Of a stretch of 64,000 nt of DNA, positions 56,108 through 64,000 are shown piece after piece. This DNA is from Agapanthus africanus (taxonomy: Eukaryota; Streptophyta; Magnoliopsida; Asparagales; Amaryllidaceae). Both the position numbers and the translations under genes were made by a program. The stretch lies in assembly GCA_030015575.1 (NCBI GenBank), contig JASDDO010000016.1, positions 458,504,141 through 458,568,140 of the forward strand. The letters are read 5' to 3'. The notes under the pieces are model-generated. The model saw only the letters and a list, made by a program, of their open reading frames with translations. It ran no database searches and was not told the DNA's origin. Each line of letters begins with the position of its first letter. Within the stretch, counting starts at the first letter, position 1.

Positions 56108-56570
56108 GATGAGCCGAGCTGGAAACTACTCGGCCACCTCGTGGTGAGGGTTTTGGATCCGTAGCGTAGCCGGGCAGGAAGCTGCCCTCCGCGGATGAGC
56201 TGAGTGGGAAACTACTCAGCCGTCTCGTGGCGAGGGCTTTGGATCCACAACGTAGCCGGGCAGGAAGATACCCACCGCGGATGAGCTGAGCAGGAAACTA
56301 CTCGGCCGCCTCGTGACGAGGGCTTTGGATCCACAGCGTAGCCGGGCAAGAAGCTTCCCTCCGCGGATGATCCGAGCGGGAAACTACTCGGCCGCCTTGT
56401 GGCGAGGGCTTTGGATCTGTAACGTAGTCGGGCAGGAAGCTGCCCTCCACGGATGAACCGAGCAGGAAACTACTCGACCGCCTCATGACGAGGGCTTTGG
56501 ATCCGCAGCGTAGCCTGGCCCGGAAGCTACCCTCCGGGGATGAACCGAGCAGGAAATTACTCGGGAGCGA
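56108..56570. repeat. Tandem array, 86-bp unit, in Tat 3' region
   Basis: Five full units and a partial one, starting at 56108, 56194 and every 86 bp onward. Each begins GATGAGCCGAGC and contains GGAAACTACTCGGCCG and TAGCCGGGCAGGAAGCT. A partial unit precedes the gypsy insertion at about 18310-18349, so the gypsy element integrated inside this array. 56571-56680 is a short spacer before the next TATA box. Confidence 0.9.
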
Positions 56571-56680
56571 GCCAGTAACTGGACGCCACATGGCCGTGCC
56601 TTATCGGGAAGATGCGATTTTCCGTGATTTGCCCTGTGGCGTGGGAAGATCTCGATCGTTGGGAAGATTTTTGTTGAGGC

Positions 56681-56689
56681 TATAAATAG
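56681..56689 (+). promoter_or_regulatory. TATA box of accessory gene B in the outer Tat element
   Basis: TATAAATAG, 65 bp upstream of the accessory gene start and on the strand opposite to pol. Its counterpart in the gag-only element is at 37603. Confidence 0.65.
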
Positions 56690-56753
56690 CGAAGGCATGG
56701 CCCCTCCTTAGGCACCCACATTGATTTCCTCCTAGCCGTTTCGTATCTTTCTG

Positions 56754-57250
56754 ATGGCAAGCCACGTGTACACCATCCGAGACATCGTATCTCGAGAAGA
56801 CGTATATTTCTATGAACTTGATCGTCCAAGGCGACGTATGAGACCGTGATAGGTCGTCTGGAGGGTCACTATGGGCGTTTACTTTCCTGCCGATCCCCTC
56901 TCATGCAGGTGCTTATTTACGCGATATGGAGGTCTTCCCCGGGTCTTTACAAGGCCTTGTCCCTGCAGGCACTGGAGGAGGCGTTCGACAAGATGCGCAC
57001 GGCCCATGAGCTGGGTCTGATCTCGAAGAGCAGGCGGGATCGCTCAACAGATATTCTTCTCGAATGTTTCCAGCAGAGATTGATTGTGGCATCGTGTTCG
57101 GCGATGGGAGTCCCCGACGGATCCGTAGCTTCTCGGGTCCATGGGTATCGACAGAGGGAGCGGGCAGAGGCCGCTTGGGCTCGGTTGGAGGAACTCTCCT
57201 CCGAGTATCATCGTCAATACTTTCTTAATCCCCTTCCCCTTTTGCTGTAA
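56754..57250 (+). pseudogene. Tat antisense accessory gene B, frameshifted
   Basis: ATG at 56754 opens MASHVYTIRDIVSREDVYFY, then a frameshift near 56825 leads to TYETVIGRLEGHYGRLLSCR, SPLMQVLIYAIWRSSPGLYK, LISKSRRDRSTDILLECFQQ and an Arg/Glu-rich helix ending YHRQYFLNPLPLLL with a stop at 57248-57250. It is homologous, motif by motif and in the same order, to 40195-40632, although the two host elements have unrelated LTRs. An AATAAA signal follows at about 57314. Unknown family; possibly one of the extra ORFs of Tat elements, but not one I can name. Confidence 0.6.
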
Positions 57251-57689
57251 TAGTTAGGGGGTATGTGCTTTTTCCCATGTTCTGTAAAGATGAGAAGCCG
57301 AGAATACCTCTTAATAAATTTTCTTTGGCTTGAGGAGCTTTCCTTGCTCGCAATTGCAGAACATCGATCTTCCTTGTTTGTTTTTCGAAGCGCAGGTGGA
57401 TCAGATCTTCACCCCCAATTCTTACCTCGGAGCCGAGGTAAGGAGGGCGGAGGCCGACTTAGGTCGGCTGCTCTTTGAGCGCGCCGGGAACACTTATCCT
57501 GGGACACCTTCCATACTTCTGAGCCGGGATAGAGAAAACCCGTGGCAGGATGCTATAGGGCCCGTATTTTGTCGAGCAGGAGGCTAACCTTTTTGAGTGA
57601 GCGCGGCGGATAGGAGACTATCCGCCGGCCTCAGACCCGAGCAGGAATCTACTCGCGTAAGGGCTTAGCTTAGAAAGTTCAGTTGACAC
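57251..57689. other. Spacer between accessory gene B and pol end
   Basis: It contains the gene B polyadenylation signal and Glu/Arg-biased open stretches (about 57263-57587) with no recognisable domain. The two opposing transcription units, gene B (+) and pol (-), converge here. Confidence 0.4.
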
Positions 57690-58790
57690 AAAAAGGAATT
57701 TCATAACTCGAAAGGGTACAAGTTTATCTGTACAACTTAAGATTTTCAGCGTTATATGGCCGAGGAAGGCCACGCCCCCAGGAATCCTAGAGATGGTAGG
57801 ATTCGTCGGTCAATGTCTCTGTTAGGAGGGATGAACCGTCCTACTTCGGGGAGAACTTGTGTATCTTCCCTTGGTCTTCGAATTCGTTTCGACGTAGGAC
57901 TAAGTCTCCTGTCTTGAAAGCTAGATATTTAACCCGGGCGTTGTAATATCGGGCGGTCTGCTGCTGGTATGCGGCCATCCTTATTTGCGCCCGGTCTCTT
58001 TTCTCCAATAAGATGTCTAGGTTGCTTCGAAGCGCTAAGACGTTAGCCTATTTGTCGAAATGCTCGACTCGATAATTGGGTAGGCCGATTTCTGCGGGGA
58101 CCATTGCTTCGGTGCCGTAACAGAGGCTAAACGGGGTTTCCTCCGTGGGTGTTTTCCTCGACGTTTATAACGCCCACAGTACCCGAGGTAGTTTCTTGAC
58201 CCAGCCGTCCTGTCTTCCTTGCAGGTGGGCTTTGAGCCCCCGAATGACGCCTTAGTTTGCTATCTCGGCTTTCCCGTTGCATTGGGGATGCACGACCGCG
58301 GAGAATTTCATCAATATGTGATAGTCGCCGTAAAACTCTCTGACTTTGTCATTTTCGAAGTTGGTTCCGTGGTCGGTGATGATGCACCTCAGAATTCCAA
58401 ATCGGGAGATTATATTATTCTGCAGGAATTTTACCGTAGAGGTGGCATCCGGTTTCCTGATCGGCACGGCTTCTATCCACTTTGTAAAGTAGTCCACGGC
58501 GACAAGGATGTATTTGTGTCCACCCGTGCCGGTGGGGAGTTGGCCAACCATATCCATCCCCCACTGCGCAAATGGCCAAGGGGAGGTTAGTGGCGTTAAT
58601 TCGGTAGCGGATAGTCGAAGGATGCTACCAAAGAGTTGGCAGGTCTTGCACCTTCTGATCAGCTTTTCTGCGTCTTGGTGTATACTCGGCCAGTAATACC
58701 CCTGCAACAGTGTCTTTTGAACTAGACCGCGGGCTCCTTGATGTGCCCCTCCGACTCTTTCATGTATCTCTCGGAGGACGTAATCTGCTT
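57690..58790 (-). pseudogene. Tat integrase, broken
   Basis: Minus strand: zinc finger HERVGGAHQG..YYWPSIHQDAEKLIRRCKTC, core WGMDMVGQLP, CIITDHGTNF and HPQCNGKAEI, so Asp, Asp and Glu of the catalytic triad are all present. Then FSLCYGTEAMVPAEIGLP and the C-terminal TGDLVLRRN. The frame is broken at about 58252 and by single stops at about 58166, 58051, 57869 and 57828. The C-terminus, NAENLKLYR, is near 57735. Confidence 0.88.
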
Positions 58791-58989
58791 CGTCGGGATC
58801 GATGCATCAGAGCAGAGGGTGGGTGTAAGACTTTTTGTACAGGTTTCCCTTGCTCCAAATGTAGTGACGAGCTTTCATACGGAGCCGGCGTGCCTCGACC
58901 CGGTCCTCAGGGAGTACTTCGTCCTTAAGGAACTCTACAATTGGTTTTCTCTGATCAGTGATATCCTATTGAGTAGTGTAGATCGGGTG

Positions 58990-59529
58990 TATTACTTCTC
59001 CATCTTCCACGCTGGGCCGTGGCAGGACTTCGAAGAGGATGTTTCTTTTGTGATTGTTCGAATAAGAAAAGGCGAGTTTGCTTAGCGCGTCGGCCTCGGC
59101 GTTCATGCTCCTGAGAATCTGTTTCACTTGGACCTCGTCAAAATTTCTCCGAAGTCTTTTTACTTATTTCATCATCAGGGGTTCCTGGGCTTCGAAACGT
59201 CCGGTCACCTGGCCGACGACTAGCGCGGAGTCGCTGTGGATACTGATCGCCTTTAGCCCCACCCTGGAGGCGATTCATAGCTCGACTAATAAGGCTTCGT
59301 ATTCTGTGGCGTTGTTCGATGCCTTGAAGCCAAGTCTCAGAGAGTACTCCATCTCTTCTTCATTCGGACCACGGATGATTAACCCGGCCCCACTCTCTTC
59401 CTCTGTGGAGGAGCCGTCCACATAGAGTACCCAGTCTAGAATCAGGCCGAGCGTCTCCTCGACTGAAGGTCGTGGGTTAGGGCCTCGCGCCGGCTCTCCT
59501 TCCCTATTGGGAATGGTGCATTCGACCAC
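58990..59529 (-). pseudogene. Second RNase H domain of Tat pol
   Basis: WVLYVDGSSTEEESGAGLII, FKASNNATEYEALLVEL, YSDSALVVGQVTG and MNAEADALSKLA: a complete-looking plant-type RNase H lying between the regular RNase H and integrase. Such a second domain is diagnostic of Tat elements. Stops separate it from both neighbours. 58791-58989 holds the linker to the integrase. Confidence 0.85.
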
Positions 59530-59658
59530 GAAATCGGCTAGGGCCTGTACTTTGATAGCTTGCCTTGGTCGGTACTTGATGTCGAATTGAGATGACTCCC
59601 ATCTCCATTTTTCTAAGCGACCCGACGATTCGAGGGAACCGAGAATATTCCCTAAGGG

Positions 59659-60833
59659 TCATTCGGTGAGAACGATGATCGTGTGAGCCTGGAAATAATG
59701 TTGGAGCTTCCTGGAGGTGATGACGAGCACCAGGACTATTTTTTCTAAGACCGGGTATCTGGTCTCTGCGTCCTTAAAAACGTGGCTGACATAATAGACC
59801 GGTCTTTGTATTCCTTCGAATTCTCTGATGAGTACGGAGCCGGCTGCCTGGTCGGAGATGGCCAGATACAGTAATAGATCGTCCTCTTCAGTTGGTTGGG
59901 TGAGAAGCCGGGGGGTCACCAGATGCGCCTTAAGCTGCTCGAAAGCGATCTGGCACATCTCAGACCATTTGAACCCGGGGATCTTCCTTAAGGCTTTGAA
60001 TAAAGGCAGGCACTTTTCTCCGGTTCTGGACATGAAGCGACTCAAACCAGCCACCCTGCCTATGAGCCGCATGTTATCGACATTGCTCCTGGGTGTCGCC
60101 ATGTCGATGGTGGCCCTGATCTTCTCCAGGTTTCTTCGATTCCTCGGTAAGTGATCATGAATCCAAGGAATTTCCCGCTCGTGACGCCGAACACACACTT
60201 GGCTAGATTCAGTTTCATTTTGTACTTTCGCAAGACATCAAATGTCTCGCCGAGGTCCGTGGTATGTTCGGCTGACCGTGCGGATTTCACGAGCATGTAG
60301 TCGACGTAAACTTCCATATTTCTCCCAATTTGTGGTTTAAACTTCTTGTTGACCAGTCACTGGTACGTTGCCCCGGCATTTTTGAGGCCGAAGGACATTA
60401 CCCTATAGCAGTAGACTCCTCGATCGGTGGTGAAGGCGGTTAGCTCTTCGTCGGCCGGATTCATCCAGATTTGATTATAACTGGAGAAGGCGTCCATGAA
60501 GCTTAGTAGCTCGTGATCGGCCGAGCTGTCTACTAACTGATCTATCCGAAGGAGTGGGTAGTTGTCTTTGGGGCAGGCCTTATTTAGATCGGTGAAATCG
60601 ACGTACATGTGCCATTTCCCGTTTGCCTTTTTTACCATGACCACGTTTTCTAGCCAAGCCGAGTAGTACAGATTCCTGATGAAATTTGCCGCGAGCAGTC
60701 GGTCAACCTCCTCCTCTATCGCTTTCTGCTTCATTGGTGCGAAGATTCTTTTCTTTTGTCGGACTGGCCGGGCTTTCGGGTCGACTCCGAGTTTGTGAGA
60801 GATCACCTTGGGGTCGATCCCGGGCATGTCCAT
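59659..60833 (-). pseudogene. Tat reverse transcriptase and RNase H, broken
   Basis: RT: GVDPKARPVRQKKRIFAPMK, NGKWHMYVDFTDLNKACPKD, SFMDAFSSYNQIWM, MSFGLKNAGATYQ, then a nonsense codon where CGA has become TGA (60354-60356). The active site reads VYVDYMLVKS, with Tyr for the second Asp (60297-60299). After a frameshift: FMSRTGEKCLPLFKALRK, LLLYLAISDQAAGSVLI, RYPVLEKIVLVLVITSRKLQ. It cannot be functional. Confidence 0.9.
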
Positions 60834-60958
60834 TGGAGTCTAAGAGAACACATCGGAGTTGTTCCGGAGGAACTGGACTAGGCTGTCTCGAGCGTCCCCG
60901 GTCAAGAGTGAACCGATCTGTACAGTTCGGATGTCGTCCCTTTCTTTAAGAGGAAGCT

Positions 60959-61864
60959 CTAACAAGGCCTCCACCGGGGAACCCCGAGTCTCACTTTGGT
61001 TGTCGCACGTATCCAGGGATTCCTGATAATCGTACGTACCTTCAGAAATATCAGCTTCTTTGTCCTTGGGGAGCGTAGAGTGAGGCAGACCCTGGCGGTT
61101 TGCTGGTCATCGTAGGCCTGGCCTATCCCTCCATCGTTCAGAGGGACTTTGAGCGCGAGGTGGTAGGTCGAGATCTGAGCCTGGAGGGCATTTAGGGTGA
61201 GGCGACCCAAGAGGATGTTATAGGACGATGGGATCTTGACGACGAGGAAATTCACCGATATAGTTCGCGTTTTTCCTGGTTCCCCAATGTTGAGAGGGAG
61301 GGTGATCGTTCTTTCGGTCGAAACAGAATGTTTTGTAAACCCGGAGAGGACGTGGGAGGTCGATTGGAGGTCGGATGGGTTTAACCCCATATGCTGAAAA
61401 CAATCGTAGAACAGGATATCCGCTGAGCTCCCTAAGTCGACTAGGATCCTCCAGACTTCATATCGGTTTACCCGGGCTGTTACCACAAGGGGATCACTGT
61501 CCGGAAGTGATATGCCGTGAAGGTCCTCGTCGGAGAAGGTGATTGGATCATTCTTCTTGCAATTCTTATGGGGTGGATCACTTAAGGTCATGACCGGCCG
61601 GAAGCGGCGGGTGTCCTCGTTGCTCGTAGTCGAGCTTACAGAGACGACCATGATCTGCCCGATCGTCAACTCCCCGGGAAGAGGCTGGTTCACTTGCCCC
61701 CGGTCTGCCTGACATTCGTCTCGTAGGTACTTTACCGGGTGACCGGAGCGGACCAGCTCCTCGATGTAGTCACGGAGGTGCTTGCAGTTCTCGGTCGAGT
61801 GCCTCTGTGATCGATGAAAGGCACAGTACGGGCCGCGGAGACACTTGTCCGGCCTCTGAGTCAC
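60959..61864 (-). pseudogene. Tat protease region
   Basis: CAFHRSQRHSTENCKHLRDY is a zinc-binding-like motif at the gag end. The protease has VDLGSSADILF (Tat proteases usually read VDxGSSADIL) and SYNILLGRLTLNALQA. It is a 301-codon open stretch. 60834-60958 leads into RT through a stop at about 60843. Confidence 0.85.
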
Positions 61865-62008
61865 TGGCGGGAGTTTGAAAAATCTCTCGCCCTTAGCCTC
61901 CTCTAGTATCTCGGCCTGGGAGATGTTCGGGGGAGTGTACTCATGAAACCTCAGGGAATACGGTTTTGGATGGTCGACCTTTTTCTTCTTTTCTATGTCC
62001 TGATTCTT

Positions 62009-63299
62009 TCAATCCGTTCGGTCACCGCGGGGTAAGTTGGTGTTTACCTCTGACTCAAGTTGGATTTCTCGCTCGGTCCAGATTTTTACTTCGGCCATAG
62101 TCTTAGATTGCGCCAATGCAAAAGAGCGGAGCCACTCTTTGTGCCTAAGACCCAACCTCAAGGTGGTGCTAACCATTTCGTCGCGGTGCTCGGGGACCTC
62201 CATAAGGGCATTATAGAAGCGGGTGATGTAACCCTTGAAAGATTCCTTGTTTTCGCTCTTGATGGTAAATAGGTAGTTGACCGTCCTTTTCTGTCGTCGG
62301 TTGCTGATGAAATGACCGAGTATTTGAGTTTCCAGCTCGTCAAAAGTCGAGATCGAGCGTGGCGTAAGGCTGCGGAACCAATCTTGGCCGGTCCGGATGA
62401 GGGTGGCGGGGAAGGCTTGGCACTGAGCCGCGTCGGAATTGCCTTGGAAGCTCATGCCTGCCGTAAATGCATCCAAGTGGTCCTTCAGATCAGATTTCCC
62501 GTCGAAGAGGGCCACCTTGGGCGATTTGTTCCGAGACGAGATCCACTCACCCAGTAACTGTTCGGTGAAGGGTCTCGTGAGCGAATCTGCGGAGTACTTT
62601 TCCACTACTCTGGCCGAGTGGGTAGTGTGCCGCATGTCTTCGATTTTCTTCTCGAGGGCCTCGATTCGCTGATGGTACCCCGAGGATTCTCCGTAATCGG
62701 CGTGCCTGCTGCTCTGCTTTCGGCTTACATGATAGAGCGGTTTCGGCTTCGCTCTATCGCGTTCCTCAGGTCCTCAGGGGGAATCCTTTGTGTTCGGTCC
62801 CGAGGTGAGCCACGTGAGTGACCTCGATGGATACGGGGATGCCGGTCTCCCCTGGAATCAGGCGACCTAACCGACGTCTCCTCAGGAGGCGAGAGAGCGC
62901 GGCGGGTGTTAAAGCGACAGCTTGGTCTTCCCTGAGATCTCGGTGTCGAACTATCCGGCGCCCAACGAGTCATGGAATCATTCCTCGTATGGGGGTCGTG
63001 ACTGCCAGAATCGGCGCGCTGGTGTTCGGTGGCACCGAGATGGGCGTGAGCAAGGTCGAGGCCTGAATGCACCCCTCTGTCACCCCACATGCGCCGTCGT
63101 TCTTGGGAGTGGGGACAATGGTTTGACGGGCATGGTCGACCGTTTGAACACGAGTGAGCGCATTCACAACCGCCGTGAGCCTGTCGATCCGTGCAGATAA
63201 GGCGTCAACGACGTTGGGAGTAGTATGACCGTTCCCGCCTCCGTTGTGGAGGACGGGACGGCTCGTTCTGGGATCTCCGTGGTGAGCTTCGCTGGTCAT
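62009..63299 (-). pseudogene. Tat gag, frameshifted
   Basis: It starts at the ATG ending at 63299 (MTSEAHHGDPRTSRPVLHNG). A disordered N-terminus runs through two frames (63299-62970, then 63090-62725, Arg/Ser/Pro-rich), followed by the gag core at 62635-62009 (ISSRNKSPKVALFDGKSDLK, GQDWFRSLTPRSISTFDELE, YLFTIKSENKESFKGYITRF). It ends in a basic stretch with a stop. The core matches the retrotransposon gag family well. Confidence 0.85.
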
Positions 63300-63345
63300 T
63301 ATATCGAAGGCGGAAGATCAACTTTTTTGGATGGAAAAGAGGTTT

Positions 63346-63360
63346 CCACAGACGATGCCA
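63346..63360 (-). other. Tat primer binding site
   Basis: The minus strand reads TGGCATCGTCTGTGG two bases from the 5' LTR. This is close to the TGGCGCCGTCTGTGG form common in plant gypsy elements, with two changes. Confidence 0.6.
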
Positions 63361-63362
63361 AC

Positions 63363-64000
63363 TGATAGAGGTCGATTTCTCCCTCAGATGTTGTCATCCG
63401 TCGATCTTGCGGCCAGCGGTATTGAACGGTTGAGATTTGGTGTGAGTATTGAAAGTGTGGATCTCAATGGGTCGTTGGTCGTTGTGGACGCCAAGCTACC
63501 TGCAAGAAAAATCCCGGGTGAGAAACCACCGTAGGACCCCCCGACGGTCAAGTAAGTGCCGAGGAATATTAGAGCAGAGTAGCGGTCGCATGGAGCGAGT
63601 CGATGCAAGATTCTCGCCGTCCGTTATGTCCCTGCATCACGTTCGCGTTGATGGTGAGATACGTCCATTGATGGCGAGGTACGCCGACATGGGATGCGGG
63701 AGGTGGAGCGGCGGAAATCTCATCATGGCGAGATACACGGAACCGTTACGGGGGACGCTTGGGCTCCGTGCTTCCGGCCAAACAGGGGTGATGATCTCAA
63801 ATTTAGGCTAGCTCGGAGACGAGCAGGTAAGCTGAGAAATCTCAGCTATAGGATAGCTCGGAGACGAGCTGTTAGCTGACGGACAGCCGAAGAGGGAAGG
63901 TACTCCGGAAAGGTCTTCTTAGAAGGTCTGGTGCAGTCTCGGAGGCGAGACGCCAATGAATATCCTCAATGCATCATATTTATTCCAGCTCCGTGACCCT
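63363..64000 (-). repeat. Outer Tat 5' LTR, truncated by window end
   Basis: Colinear with 14218 to about 14913. It lacks 57 bp present at about 14436-14492 in the 3' LTR, including the TATA box TATATAAAC. About 85 bp of the LTR should lie beyond base 64000, followed by the right target duplication (expected ACGAC). Confidence 0.88.

Larger units (their letters stand above)
14218..64000 (-). mobile_element. Outer Tat-lineage Ty3/gypsy element, runs off the window
   Basis: A minus-strand element whose LTRs are 14218-14997 (3') and from 63363 past the window end (5'). Without its insertion (18350-56107 plus one 5-bp duplication) it is about 12 kb. Order along the minus strand: 5' LTR, primer site, gag, protease, RT, RNase H, a second RNase H domain, integrase, then a long 3' region with two plus-strand accessory genes and tandem arrays, then the 3' LTR. 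The second RNase H and the extra reverse-oriented genes between pol and the 3' LTR are known hallmarks of the Tat lineage (Ogre, Grande, Retand). Gag-pol has several frameshifts and stops. The left target duplication would be ACGAC; its partner is outside the window. Confidence 0.88.

Noticed and set aside
57263-57587. Possible third accessory gene after gene B
   Set aside because: Overlapping short frames only, with no conserved counterpart after 40632 in the gag-only element.
59078-60154. Plus-strand open frames of 100-115 codons over the Tat pol
   Set aside because: They are reverse-strand shadows of RT and RNase H. The protein motifs lie on the minus strand.

Overview
The window is nuclear DNA of a flowering plant, most likely a eudicot. 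It is AT-rich, has spliced genes with GT..AG introns and plant-type TATA boxes, and is dominated by Ty1/copia, Ty3/gypsy and CACTA transposable elements. I find only one host gene that looks intact: a three-exon WRKY transcription factor on the minus strand (7948-9909) with the WRKYGKK variant heptapeptide, resembling the WRKY50/51 group. Nearly everything else is mobile DNA, and most boundaries can be set to the base because target-site duplications (TSDs) survive.

Layout, left to right. 1-1875 is the 3' part of a CACTA (En/Spm) transposon ending in TAGTG, with a decayed coding fragment and palindromic subterminal repeats. 3122-7836 is a complete, apparently very young copia element (TSD TTCAC, one open 1355-codon polyprotein, LTRs identical by eye except for an 11-bp indel). 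It lies about 110 bp downstream of the WRKY stop codon. 11081-14100 is a solo gypsy LTR (TSD CACTT). From 14218 to beyond the window end there is one nest of elements. The outermost is a Tat-lineage gypsy element on the minus strand, with 3' LTR 14218-14997, gag-pol 57690-63299 and 5' LTR from 63363. It carries two plus-strand accessory genes between pol and the 3' LTR. Inserted in it is a chromovirus-like (Tekay/Del-type) gypsy element, 18350-56107 (TSD GATGA). That element was hit three times: by a non-coding LARD-like element 22447-32368 (TSD GTAAA), by a gag-only Tat-like element 35141-49771 (TSD CCTGT), and by a solo LTR of a relative of its own family 50149-52957 (TSD ACATA). The gag-only element in turn contains a solo LTR of the LARD family, 37680-39778 (TSD GAAAG). 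The nest is therefore four levels deep.

Working state. The copia element is the only one that looks able to encode its own proteins. The Tekay-like and Tat pols carry nonsense codons, frameshifts and changed catalytic residues (FIND for FIDD; YVDY for YVDD). The gag-only and LARD-like elements would need proteins supplied in trans. The most unusual material is not the pol genes. It is (i) a small accessory protein family encoded antisense in both Tat-type elements behind its own TATA box, (ii) a spliced-looking antisense coiled-coil gene in the outer Tat element, (iii) a short acidic reading frame near the 3' end of the gypsy LTRs, preceded by a conserved splice acceptor and with mostly synonymous differences between copies, (iv) tRNA-like A/B boxes inside the same LTRs, and (v) a set of hairpin-forming tandem arrays in the gag-only element.
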